Positions 54,947 to 63,700 of a DNA stretch of 64,000 nt are shown here, in pieces. Positions within the stretch are counted from its first letter, which is position 1. Every line of letters starts with the position of its first letter. The notes below the pieces were generated by a model that was not told the origin of the DNA, made no database searches, and saw only the letters and a program-made list of their open reading frames with translations. The stretch spans positions 5,332,001 to 5,396,000 of the forward strand of contig OZ242006.1 of NCBI GenBank assembly GCA_965204705.1, in the 5' to 3' direction. The translations under genes were made by a program, and so were the position numbers. Source of the DNA: Bin5 sp965204705. Lineage in GTDB: Bacteria > Chloroflexota > Anaerolineae > Caldilineales > Caldilineaceae.

Positions 54947-56446
54947 ATGTATTTGATCGGCATCGACTCTTCGACTACGGCGACGAAGTCCCTGATCATC
55001 GACGAGAAGGGTGAGATCGTCGCGGTGGGCGCGGCCGAGTACCCGTTTGAGACGCCGCATCCGCTGTGGAGCGAGCAACACCCGGACCTGTGGTGGGACG
55101 GCACGGTGTCGAGCATGCGCGATGCGCTGGAGCAGTCGGGCATCGATCCGGCGGAGGTCGGCGCGGTCGGCGTGAGCGGGCAGATGCACGGGCTGGTGCT
55201 GCTGGACGAGGACGGCGTACCGTTGCGGCCGTCTATCCTGTGGAATGACCAGCGCACGGGTAAACAGTGCGATGATATGCGGCTATGGCTGGGCAAGGAG
55301 AACCTGGTGCGCATTACGGGCAACGACGCGCTGGCGGGCTTCACCGCGCCGAAGATTCTGTGGGTGAAGGAGAACGAGCCGGAGGTCTACAGCCGCGTCC
55401 GCCACATCCTTCTTCCCAAGGATTTTGTACGCTACAAACTGACCGGCGACTTCGCCACCGACAAGGCGGGCGCGGGTGGCACTTCGCTGCTGGAGTTGGC
55501 GACGCGGGAATGGTCGCCGACAGTTCTGGCCGCGCTGGAGATCGCCCCTGAATTCCTGCCGCCAACCCATGAGGGCACGCAGGTGACGGGTGTCATTTCA
55601 GCGGAGGCGGCCGAGGCCACGGGGCTGCGCGCGGGCACGCCGGTGGTCGGGGGCGGAGGCGATCAGTCTGCGCAGGCGGTGGGCGTGGGCGCGATCGAGG
55701 AGGGGATCGTCGCGCTGACGCTGGGCACGTCGGGCGTCGTTTTTGCCACGGCGAACGAGCCTTTCTACGAACCGGAGGGACGGCTGCACGCGTTCCCGCA
55801 CGCGCTGCCGGACAAGTGGCACCTGATGGGGGTGATGCTTTCGGCGGCGGGCAGTTTGCGCTGGCACCGGGATACGTTGGCGCCGGGCGTAGAGTTCGAC
55901 GACCTGGTGGCGCCGGCGGAAGGGGTGCCGATCGGCAGCGAGGGACTGCTCTTTCTGCCCTATCTGACAGGAGAGCGAACGCCCCACCCGGACCCATTCG
56001 CGCGCGGCGCGTTCGTGGGGCTGACGGTCCGTCACGGACTGCCGCACATGACGCGGGCGGTGCTGGAAGGCGTGGCCTTTGGTCTGCGCGACAGCTTTAC
56101 GCTGATGCAGGGGGTGGGGCTGGGCGAAATCGGCCAGGTGCGGGTGAGCGGCGGCGGCGCGCGTAGCGCGCTGTGGCGGCAGATCTTGGCGGATGTGCTG
56201 GGCAGCGAGCTGGTGACGGTGAACACGACGGAAGGCGCGGCCTATGGCGCGGCGCTGCTGGCCGGTGTGGGCGCGGGTGTCTGGCCGGATGGCGAGAGCG
56301 CGTGCGCGGCGACGATTCGGGTCACCGGCTCGACCACGCCGAACGCGGACGCGGTTGGCGCTTACCAGAAGCAGTATGAACTCTATCAGGGCCTCTACCC
56401 GGCGCTGCGAGCGACGTTTGACGGCGTGCGCCAGAGCGAGGTGTGA
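54947..56446 (+). CDS. xylB: Xylulokinase
   Basis: This 499-residue FGGY-family kinase phosphorylates D-xylulose with ATP. Landmarks are GIDSSTTATKSLIID (phosphate loop of the first domain), GVSGQMHGLVLLD (MHG substrate motif), RPSILWNDQRT, and VVGGGGDQSAQAVGVG with the catalytic Asp near residue 238. ALTLGTSGVV and RVSGGGARSALWRQI in the second domain complete the set. It is full length. It acts after XylA, encoded upstream, feeding the pentose phosphate pathway. The MFS gene that follows after 87 bases may import the sugar. Confidence 0.95.
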   Translation: MYLIGIDSSTTATKSLIIDEKGEIVAVGAAEYPFETPHPLWSEQHPDLWWDGTVSSMRDALEQSGIDPAEVGAVGVSGQMHGLVLLDEDGVPLRPSILWNDQRTGKQCDDMRLWLGKENLVRITGNDALAGFTAPKILWVKENEPEVYSRVRHILLPKDFVRYKLTGDFATDKAGAGGTSLLELATREWSPTVLAALEIAPEFLPPTHEGTQVTGVISAEAAEATGLRAGTPVVGGGGDQSAQAVGVGAIEEGIVALTLGTSGVVFATANEPFYEPEGRLHAFPHALPDKWHLMGVMLSAAGSLRWHRDTLAPGVEFDDLVAPAEGVPIGSEGLLFLPYLTGERTPHPDPFARGAFVGLTVRHGLPHMTRAVLEGVAFGLRDSFTLMQGVGLGEIGQVRVSGGGARSALWRQILADVLGSELVTVNTTEGAAYGAALLAGVGAGVWPDGESACAATIRVTGSTTPNADAVGAYQKQYELYQGLYPALRATFDGVRQSEV

Positions 56447-56533
56447 GAACAGAGAAACGGGGCGCGGGGCGTGGTCGTTTTTCCCATTTTCCTCTCTCCT
56501 CTTCACTCTTTTCCCGCAGTCTAAGGTGATCCT

Positions 56534-57742
56534 GTGCGCGCGCAGCTATTCTACGCTGTTTACGTTCCCACCTTCATTTTATCCTTCTGCCAGGGGATGC
56601 TGGCGCTGCTGCTGCCGGTATACGTGATCGATCTAGAGCTGTCCTTTAGCCTGATCGGCATTGTACTGGGCAGTTACGGCATCGGTACGCTGATCGGAGA
56701 TCTGCCCGCGGGCGTTGTCCAGGATCGGATCGACAACCGGCTGTCGATGATTATCGGCATCTGCGTGATGGGGCTGGGGATGCTGGCCCTGAGCTTGTCG
56801 ATGCGCTTCATCACGCTGGTGGCGTGCGGGATCTCGATCGGCGCGGGGGCGGCGTTGTGGAATGTCTCGCGGCACGCTTACCTGGCCAACAATACACTCA
56901 ACACCAGTCGCGGGCGTGCGATTTCGATCTTCGGGGGCGTCAACCGCATCGGCATGTTCGCCGGCCCGATTACAGGGGGATATCTCAGCGCTCAGGCGGG
57001 CATGCAAACCGCCTTTGCCTTCTGCGGCGTTTTCGCGCTGTTGGCGTTGATATTTCCGCTGCTGTTCGTACACGACAGCCTGGCCGAAGTGCGGTCCGGA
57101 CAACAGACGTCGATGGCCGGTTCCTACAAACGGATGCTCTCCTACCTGCGCCGCAATGGGTGGATATTGACCCCGGCGGGATTGGGCATGATCTGCGCGC
57201 AGACGATCCGCGCCGGCCGGCAGAGCATCATCCCGCTGTACGCGGCTTCCGTCCTGGACCTGGACGTAGACAGAATTGGCCTGGTGATGGGAATCGCGGC
57301 GGCGGTGGATATGTCGATGTTTTATCCGGCGGGCCTTGTGATGGACCGCTTCGGGCGCAAGTTCGCCTATGTGCCTTCGTTCCTGATGCAGGCGCTGGGC
57401 ATGGCCCTGATTCCGCTGACCGGTTCCTTTGCGGCTCTGCTGGCGGTCACATCGCTGATCGGCTTCGGCAACGGGCTTGGCTCGGGCACGATGCTGACGC
57501 TGGGGGCAGACCTGGCGCCGCCGAAGGGTGAGGGCATGGGCGCGTTTCTGGGGCTGTGGCGGCTGATAGGCGACGCCGGGCATACGAGCGCACCCCTCAT
57601 TGTCGGCACGATTGCGGATGCGCTGAGTCTGGTGCCATCGATCTATGTTATCGCGGTGTTCGGGTTGGGCGCTGGCGCGACATTGGGTCTGTTCGTGCCG
57701 GAGACGCTGAAGAAGCCCAAATCGGTGGGCGCCGAACACTGA
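56534..57742 (+). CDS. MFS transporter
   Basis: This 402-residue carrier has 12 membrane helices, the DLPAGVVQDRIDNR loop after helix 2, a SRGRAISIFGGVNRIG stretch in the fifth segment, and VMDRFGRKFAYVP in the second half. The start is a GTG with only a weak AAGGTG site upstream. It is unlike the 43519/46397 pair. Its position behind xylB suggests sugar uptake, but no substrate can be read from the sequence. Confidence 0.88.
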   Translation: MRAQLFYAVYVPTFILSFCQGMLALLLPVYVIDLELSFSLIGIVLGSYGIGTLIGDLPAGVVQDRIDNRLSMIIGICVMGLGMLALSLSMRFITLVACGISIGAGAALWNVSRHAYLANNTLNTSRGRAISIFGGVNRIGMFAGPITGGYLSAQAGMQTAFAFCGVFALLALIFPLLFVHDSLAEVRSGQQTSMAGSYKRMLSYLRRNGWILTPAGLGMICAQTIRAGRQSIIPLYAASVLDLDVDRIGLVMGIAAAVDMSMFYPAGLVMDRFGRKFAYVPSFLMQALGMALIPLTGSFAALLAVTSLIGFGNGLGSGTMLTLGADLAPPKGEGMGAFLGLWRLIGDAGHTSAPLIVGTIADALSLVPSIYVIAVFGLGAGATLGLFVPETLKKPKSVGAEH

Positions 57743-57776
57743 GCCGACCGCGTCCAGACTTAATCCCTCGTAACAT

Positions 57777-58045
57777 TCATCTCGTCCAAACGTCTTCGCA
57801 TTTCCTCCAGTAATAGACACATTTCCTCAACTCCTGTCTCCCGAATCGTCCCATCTGCTGGCTGGAGTTCCCCTTCCCCCGGTTGAGGGTCCAAATCGCT
57901 TCACACCGTAACCCCCACTGTTCCGCAAAATCCGAGAGAATGAGGTCGACCGGAATCTCTTGGCCGTGATAACGGACATTGTCATTGACGGCGGATTCCA
58001 GAACAGTCTGTTTCAGCTGATGGAACGTCTTCTGTCGTAAGCAGG
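57777..58045 (-). pseudogene. DNA methylase C-terminal fragment
   Basis: On the minus strand, an open stretch of about 85 codons reads TVLESAVNDNVRYHGQEIP, then GNSSQQMGRFGRQELRKC and YYWRK before a stop. This resembles the C-terminal part of DNA methylases seen in Chloroflexota genomes (the RGNSSQQMGRxGR pattern), but the catalytic motifs are missing. There is no start codon, so it is a relic. It lies between convergent genes. Confidence 0.4.
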
Positions 58046-58076
58046 CGTGGAATGGAGGAAATGGCAGCGAGAGCGG

Positions 58077-58946
58077 TCAGGCGGCTTGAACTTGCTCGAT
58101 GGCGGCCAGGAGATTGTCCCGGCTTTGTCGTGACCCGACCTTCAACGTCTCCAACGTGCTGTCAACTTTACGCTCGTACTCGACGGCCCAGACGCCGTCG
58201 AACGAATCGAGCAGCGTGCGGATGATCGGAGGCCAGTCGATGTCGCCCTCTCCAAATGCGCGATACTCGACACCGGAGGCCAGACGGGCAACATCTTTCC
58301 AGTGCGTATAGACCACCCTGTCCTGGATTGCGAGCAGGGCTTCGTAGGGATCTTCACCACCATAGGCATAGTTGGCCGGATCGTAAGTAACGCCCACCGA
58401 TTTGTAAGGAACCATATCCAGCAGCCGTTTGAGCCGGGCGCCCGTGGCCGATGTGCCTCCGTGATTCTCAATCGCCAATGATACATTTTTTGCCTGAGCG
58501 TAGCTGCCGAGCCGGTTGAAGGCCGCGCTGAGCGTCTCGTACAGGGCGTCCGTCACCCGCTCTGCCGGCAGCACATAGTGCTTGGAGTGTGTAAAGTCAT
58601 GCTCGGTGAAGACCCGGACCACACGCGCGCCGAGCGCGTCAGCATGGTCGATCACCTTAGTCAGTTCATCGCAGCGATCTTCGGCCACATCCCCGTACAG
58701 CCCGACCACTGCCCCGCCGCCGAGAGCGGAAATTTTGACCCCGGCATTCGCCGCCATGCGCTGCACAGCGTCCAGCTCCTGGGGGTTGGCATCGACAGCG
58801 ATCTTGTTACGGGACTCCTCTTCAAGCCAGCCGCAGTCGATTTCGACCAACGTCAGTCCGATTTCACGCGAGGCCGCGAAGAACTCGGGCACGGTGTACT
58901 CGCGAAAGCCATACGATGCGTTGCCCAACGCGATGCTGGTAGACAT
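58077..58946 (-). CDS. Sugar phosphate isomerase/epimerase-like TIM barrel
   Basis: This 289-residue protein belongs to the xylose-isomerase-like/AP-endonuclease-2 fold (IolE, hydroxypyruvate isomerase, tagatose epimerase relatives). It has LVEIDCGWLEEE, RVVRVFTEHDF, VSLAIENHGGTSATG with a Glu metal ligand, GVTYDPANYAYGG, VVYTHWKDVA and WAVEYERKV. The metal-binding Glu-Asp-His-Glu set appears complete. The substrate is unknown. It is followed upstream on the same strand by a VOC-lectin protein and two SDR dehydrogenases, so all four probably form one minus-strand operon for a sugar or polyol. Confidence 0.85.
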   Translation of the reverse strand: MSTSIALGNASYGFREYTVPEFFAASREIGLTLVEIDCGWLEEESRNKIAVDANPQELDAVQRMAANAGVKISALGGGAVVGLYGDVAEDRCDELTKVIDHADALGARVVRVFTEHDFTHSKHYVLPAERVTDALYETLSAAFNRLGSYAQAKNVSLAIENHGGTSATGARLKRLLDMVPYKSVGVTYDPANYAYGGEDPYEALLAIQDRVVYTHWKDVARLASGVEYRAFGEGDIDWPPIIRTLLDSFDGVWAVEYERKVDSTLETLKVGSRQSRDNLLAAIEQVQAA

Positions 58947-59024
58947 CAGAACTCCCTCTTGGCATGGTTCGACGACAAAAAGCGGTTGGATGAGATACAG
59001 GGCTGCTTTCCTCTTCAGCGGCCT

Positions 59025-60713
59025 TCAGGTACGAAGATGCTGTTGTTCGCCGGCTTGGTTCACCTGTAGATTACGCCAGCGTCCAGTGACGCCCTGGCCA
59101 AAAATCGTCTGCCTGTACTCCGGGTCCAGGCCAGGCAAGGCGCCGCCGCGACCATCCGGAAGATCGTCCAGCAGCGTGAAGATCGCCATATTGACCGAAA
59201 AGCGAATCGGCTTGATCACCGGCGCTGCCGGCGGGTCGACCGTCGCTACCCACTCTATCTGATGGACTAGCTCCCCGTCCACGTACCACTCGGCGCGATC
59301 GGGGCCGGGCGTCAGCACGCTGTCATCGCCAGGATCGTAGCGGATCTCGTAGCGATGCCATGATCCCGGCTCGATTTCCAAGTCGGTCAGCACTGGATCT
59401 GCCATCGGCAGGGCGGAGCCGACGCCGCCTGGCGCCGTAACGACGAACAGCTCGCGCAGCGCCATGACGCGGCGATTGGATATTTCGAAGTTGATGACCA
59501 TACCGGTCGAATCGTCGATCAGGGCGATGGCGGCGCACGCCAAACGGGGGTCGTCCGGGTCGGCTGCGAAGGGATTGCCCTCCGTTCCATGCACATCGAC
59601 GGCCATGTCCACCGCCACAGAAAGCCCGTTGCCGGTAGCAAAGCGTCGGTCGGCGGTGACAATGGCCTTGACATGGTCAAGAGGGTTGTCGAATGCGATC
59701 GTAAAACGCGGGATATCAATTTTGAATTCGGGCCGCTCACTGGTCGGAGTGGTGAGCGTTGCCGCCGGATCCAGAGCCGTGAAATCGCCCACCTGCAAGA
59801 CATGCCAGCCTGCGCCGATTATGGGCGATCCCGTTGTCCAGTCATCGAAATCACGCCCGTCCCCGGCCAAGAGATTGGGGGGGGCGGGCAGGCCGCGCCA
59901 TACATCCACCGTGCGCGGCTCGTTCGGCCAGTCCAGCGGCACGTGTCTCTCCTCGTCCCAGATTTGGTCCAGTTCCGTTGTCAGTTCGATGACATTGCCG
60001 GCGGGATCGGGCACATAGATGAAGATATTGTGGCCGGGACCGTGGCGGCTTGGCCCGTAGATGATGGGCACGTCGTTGCGCCAGAGGTGATCGCACATGC
60101 GCTTTACATCGTTCCAGTCGGCCAGGTCGTAGGCATAGTGGTTCACCTTGGCGTGCCCGGCATTGAGGAGCGCGATCCCGTGATGATCCTGGTTACAGCG
60201 CAGCCATATCACGGCATCTTCGGCAGCATCCGACACGCGAAAGCCAAGCATGTCGGTATAGAAGGCCGCCGCGCTCTTAATTTCGATGCTTTGCAGCGTG
60301 ATATGGCCGAACCTGAGCGGGCGGATTTCACGCGGCTGGAGAGGCTGATCGAGGCTCGTCATGCCTTCATAAAGCTCGATCCGGTTCCCGTCGGCGTCCA
60401 AATAGCAAAGGGCTTCGCCGTGGCCCGGCTCAGCGTACGCCCTCTCGTGCGGCTGGAAGCCGCGCTGCGCCAGGGCGCTCCGGGCGGCTTCCAGCGCATC
60501 GCCGTCCGTGACTTCCAAGCCCAGATGGTGCAGCTTTCTCTCCTCGCCCGGATAGATCGCCAAGCAGTGATGTTCAGCATTGCAACGCAGGAAGACCGCG
60601 CCGTCGCCGCGCTCGGAGACTTCCAGGCCAACAATTTGTTCGTAGAAGGCGACAGTCTCCTCAACATTGGGGACGGTGATGGCGACATGGCCCATCCGCT
60701 TGATATTGATCAT
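59025..60713 (-). CDS. VOC-domain protein fused to a lectin-like domain
   Basis: This 562-residue protein starts with two vicinal-oxygen-chelate modules (about 5-115 and 130-245). Both carry possible metal ligands: His9 in MGHVAIT, the HHLGLEV His and Glu in RIELYEG; then FGHITL, VNHYAYDL and VIELTTE. This tandem plan is that of extradiol dioxygenases. Residues about 270-555 form a beta-rich concanavalin-like domain (EFKIDIPRFTIAFD; WHRYEIRYDPGDD; AEWYVDGELVHQIEW) resembling DUF6081-type sequences. There is no signal peptide. The combination suggests an enzyme that recognises a sugar-bearing or polymeric substrate. It is an unusual fusion of unknown activity. Confidence 0.8.
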   Translation of the reverse strand: MINIKRMGHVAITVPNVEETVAFYEQIVGLEVSERGDGAVFLRCNAEHHCLAIYPGEERKLHHLGLEVTDGDALEAARSALAQRGFQPHERAYAEPGHGEALCYLDADGNRIELYEGMTSLDQPLQPREIRPLRFGHITLQSIEIKSAAAFYTDMLGFRVSDAAEDAVIWLRCNQDHHGIALLNAGHAKVNHYAYDLADWNDVKRMCDHLWRNDVPIIYGPSRHGPGHNIFIYVPDPAGNVIELTTELDQIWDEERHVPLDWPNEPRTVDVWRGLPAPPNLLAGDGRDFDDWTTGSPIIGAGWHVLQVGDFTALDPAATLTTPTSERPEFKIDIPRFTIAFDNPLDHVKAIVTADRRFATGNGLSVAVDMAVDVHGTEGNPFAADPDDPRLACAAIALIDDSTGMVINFEISNRRVMALRELFVVTAPGGVGSALPMADPVLTDLEIEPGSWHRYEIRYDPGDDSVLTPGPDRAEWYVDGELVHQIEWVATVDPPAAPVIKPIRFSVNMAIFTLLDDLPDGRGGALPGLDPEYRQTIFGQGVTGRWRNLQVNQAGEQQHLRT

Positions 60714-60755
60714 GAGTTGGGTGGAAGAGCGGCGCGCCGCTTCTCCGTGTTCCTC

Positions 60756-61523
60756 CTATTGGATACTGAGGCCGCCATCGATCACGAGGGCATGGCCGTT
60801 AAGATAGGCTGCCTTGTCCGAACTGAGCCACAGTACAGAGTTGGCAACCTCTTGCGGTTTGATCAGGCGCTTCATGGGCAGGCTGGAGATCAGCGTCGAT
60901 GCCACGTGATCGTCACCGCGCGTGAAGCGTTCGAACATGGAGGTGGCCACGACGGCGGGGCATACGGCGTTCACGCGAATGCCAGCGTCGACAAATTCGA
61001 GCGCGACCGCCCTGGTCAGCCCGATCACGCCGTGTTTGCTCGCCACGTAGGAAGCCATATTGCTTTGACCCAGGTGTCCGACGGTCGAAGATGTATTGAC
61101 GATGGAGCCTCCACCTTGCTCAAGCATTGCCGGGATTTCGTGCTTCATACTCAGCCACACACCCTTGAGATTGATGTCAATGACCCGGTCCCAATCCTCC
61201 TCGCTGCTGTCCAATATGGACGCATTGGCGGGTTCGACACCGGCGTTGTTGTGGGCGACATCCAACCGCCCGTATTCGGCGACGGTCAAGCGAACCATGT
61301 TTTCGACATCGCTCGACTTGGACACATCGGCCTGTACAAAGAGCGCTTCGCCACCGGCGTCACGGATGAGGCGCACCGTTTCAAGGCCGCTCTTGCTGTC
61401 CACGTCACACACGACAACATTGGCCCGTGCCTGCGCGAAGGCCAGAGCCGAAGCCCGGCCAATGCCGGAACCCGCTCCCGTAACCAGCGCTACCTTATCC
61501 GCCAACGTTGCACCTTTAGACAA
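60756..61523 (-). CDS. SDR-family dehydrogenase 1
   Basis: This 255-residue classical short-chain dehydrogenase/reductase has the cofactor motif TGAGSGIG and Asp40-Val-Asp after strand 2, which favours NAD over NADP. It also has HNNAG and the catalytic Ser146, Tyr159 and Lys163 (YVASK). The C-terminal LNGHALVIDGG is typical of sugar or alcohol dehydrogenases of the 3-oxoacyl reductase-like group. Together with the neighbouring SDR it could oxidise a sugar and a keto-deoxy acid. It lies 42 bases from the VOC gene on the same strand. Confidence 0.92.
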   Translation of the reverse strand: MSKGATLADKVALVTGAGSGIGRASALAFAQARANVVVCDVDSKSGLETVRLIRDAGGEALFVQADVSKSSDVENMVRLTVAEYGRLDVAHNNAGVEPANASILDSSEEDWDRVIDINLKGVWLSMKHEIPAMLEQGGGSIVNTSSTVGHLGQSNMASYVASKHGVIGLTRAVALEFVDAGIRVNAVCPAVVATSMFERFTRGDDHVASTLISSLPMKRLIKPQEVANSVLWLSSDKAAYLNGHALVIDGGLSIQ

Positions 61524-61556
61524 ATGAAGCGTCCTCCATAAGCCGATGCTCTGCGC

Positions 61557-62312
61557 CTATGCCAGAATGCCGCCATCAACGGCCATCGGGTGCCCAGTAA
61601 CAAACGACGCGGCGTCGGAACAGAGCCACACGACGGCTTCGGCAATCTCCTCCGGCCTTCCCATGCGCCCGATTGGCTCCAACTCGGTAAAATTGGCAAC
61701 AGCGTCTGGGTAGTCGACCGCCTGTTGTGCAACCATCGGCGTGGAAATCAGGCCGGGACAAACAGCGTTGATGCGGATGTTGGAGCGGGCATACTCCAGC
61801 GCGGCGGAGCGCGTCAACTGCACGACGCCGCCCTTGGTCGCGCTATATACGGCGAGTTCGGGCGTGCCAGTCATGCCTGCATTGGAGGCCGTGTTGACGA
61901 TGACGCCCCCGCCCTGCCGCAGCATCTGCGGGATCTCGTACTTCATTGAAAGCCAGACACCCTTCAGATTGACCCGCATAATGCGGTCGAAATTCTCTTC
62001 CGTGCAATCGGCGGTTAGGGACATATCTCCGAGGATGCCGGCATTGTTGAAGGCGCAGTCCAACCGTCCAAACACCTCCACACAGCGGTCGATAGCCGCC
62101 TCCACCGAGGCCGCCTCACCTACATCGCAGGAGACGAAGACCGCCTCTCCGCCTGAGAGTTCGATCAGCCGCAGCGTCTCCTGGCCGCCGTCAATATCCA
62201 CATCAGCGACGACTAGCTTGGCCCCGCGGCCAGCGAAGGCCAGGGCCGTAGCTCGGCCAATGCCGGAACCGCCGCCGGTCACAAAGATAATCTTCCCGTC
62301 CAGACTGTTCAC
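61557..62312 (-). CDS. SDR-family dehydrogenase 2
   Basis: This 251-residue classical SDR has TGGGSGIG, VVADVDID (Asp after strand 2, NAD-preferring), FNNAGI, NTASNAG with Ser143, and Tyr156-Lys160 (YSATK). The C-terminus VTGHPMAVDGG is typical of the glucose/L-fucose dehydrogenase-like group. I start at GTG 62312, which has AGGAAGGAG immediately upstream. The open frame extends to 62960, but that part is out of character and shares no SDR similarity. It is similar to SDR 1, suggesting duplication. It is the first gene of the minus-strand sugar operon. Confidence 0.9.
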   Translation of the reverse strand: MNSLDGKIIFVTGGGSGIGRATALAFAGRGAKLVVADVDIDGGQETLRLIELSGGEAVFVSCDVGEAASVEAAIDRCVEVFGRLDCAFNNAGILGDMSLTADCTEENFDRIMRVNLKGVWLSMKYEIPQMLRQGGGVIVNTASNAGMTGTPELAVYSATKGGVVQLTRSAALEYARSNIRINAVCPGLISTPMVAQQAVDYPDAVANFTELEPIGRMGRPEEIAEAVVWLCSDAASFVTGHPMAVDGGILA

Positions 62313-62642
62313 AGCACTCCTTCCTTTTGTGCGAGGATTCGTATTCCCATGGCATGTCCCGCCATCGTCAATCGGCGGCAGCGGCAGACGAGTCCAGGAA
62401 GCCAAGTTCCTCCAAGCGTTCAATCCATTGTTGCCGGAGAGGGCTTTCGAAGTGTAATTTTTGGCAACAGCTGTGTCAAGGCGGGAAAATGGAGCGCCGC
62501 GTGCCGCGATAGCGCCTTCTGCACTGTAAAGTATAATGGAGAGAGTTTGATTGCGCTTGCCGCGAGAGTATCGTGCGCGAGGCGGCAATGAGCGAACTGG
62601 GTGACATTCAAACAGTAGTTCCCCCACAAACGAGGCGAACAG
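62313..62642. other. Divergent promoter region
   Basis: This gap lies between SDR 2 (minus) and the broken MFS gene (plus). TATAATGG at about 62532-62539 is a possible -10 box on the plus strand. No gene or RNA is recognised. Confidence 0.35.
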
Positions 62643-63700
62643 TTGACCCTCCGTCTCTTCTATGGCTGGTGGATCGTCGCTGCCGCGGTCCTCCTGCAGT
62701 TCACCTTCTTCAGCATAAGTCAGTCTTCCGTTGGCGTTTTCCTGCGCCCAGTGGTTGAGGATATGGGCTGGCAGATCTGGCAATTTACGTTGGGATCGTC
62801 GCTGGCCGTAATGGCCGGCGCCCTCTCGGGCGTCGTCGTCGGCCGGATGGTCGACCAACGCGGTCCTCGCCTGCCTGTCCTCGGCGGCGCCTTGGTTTCG
62901 GCCATCTGTCTTTTTGGCTAGGGCCGGCAGTCCAGTTTGTGGCTTTTCTGGGCACTTCACCTTTGCGCCGGTTTCACCGGCTGGACGCTGTTCGGGCCGC
63001 TCGTCGTAAACACTACATTTAACAAGTGGTTCGTACGCCGCCGGGGTTGGGCGCTCGCCATCGGCTCCACCGGTATATCACTGGGCGGGCTGATCGCCCC
63101 GTTTGCGATGACGCTCGTCGTCGATTCACTGGGCTGGCGAAATGGCTACTATGTCCAGGCTCTCTTCGTTCTTGTCATCGTCGCTCCGATCACATTGCTC
63201 ATGCGGCGAACGCCGGAGGACACGGGTCTGCGTCCGGATGGTGAGACGGGCAGGGGCAAGCGAGGCGATGCGCTGACGGACGCCGCTGAGCAACTCTCCT
63301 ACACCAGCAGCCAAGCCGTATGCACACCGGGTTTCTGGCTGCTCCTATTCGGGTACAGTATGAATCAAGCAGCCCTTGCTTCCGTGCTGGTTCATGCAGT
63401 TCCATTCACAACGGATGCTTCCTTTTCCCGCCGAATGGCCGCACTTGCCCTGGCTGTAAACGGTCTGGGCAACCTGGTATCCAAGGCGGTGTGGGGATAC
63501 TGTCTGCAGCGGTTCCCGCCGCGACGGCTTGCAGTGGCCGCGTTTTCGTTGGGGGCGCCGGCGTGGGCATGATGCTGCTTGCCGACTCAACCGCTGAACC
63601 GGCTCTGCTGTTCGCCGGATTCTTCTGCTATGGCTTCGGCTTCGGGGGCACCATTCCGATCAGCGAATATCTGTGGGTCAGCTACTTCGATCGCCGCGGC
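62643..63700 (+). pseudogene. Broken MFS transporter gene
   Basis: The reading frame starts TLRLFYGWWIVAAAVLLQF at TTG 62643 and continues as a monocarboxylate/oxalate-formate-type MFS protein. A TAG at 62919-62921 interrupts it in frame (after ICLFG, before GRQSSLWLFWALHL). A second lesion is a one-base shift at the G5 run 63551-63555, after which the family sequence resumes in another frame (GVGMMLLADSTAEPALLFAG). The MFS similarity ends at about YFDRRG, short of the last helices, where altronate-dehydratase sequence begins. Either the gene is dead or read errors and a chimeric join mimic decay. Confidence 0.75.

Noticed and set aside
61557..62960. A 467-residue SDR with long N-terminal extension
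   Set aside because: The extension has no SDR similarity and covers the divergent promoter and MFS gene; GTG 62312 has a strong ribosome site.
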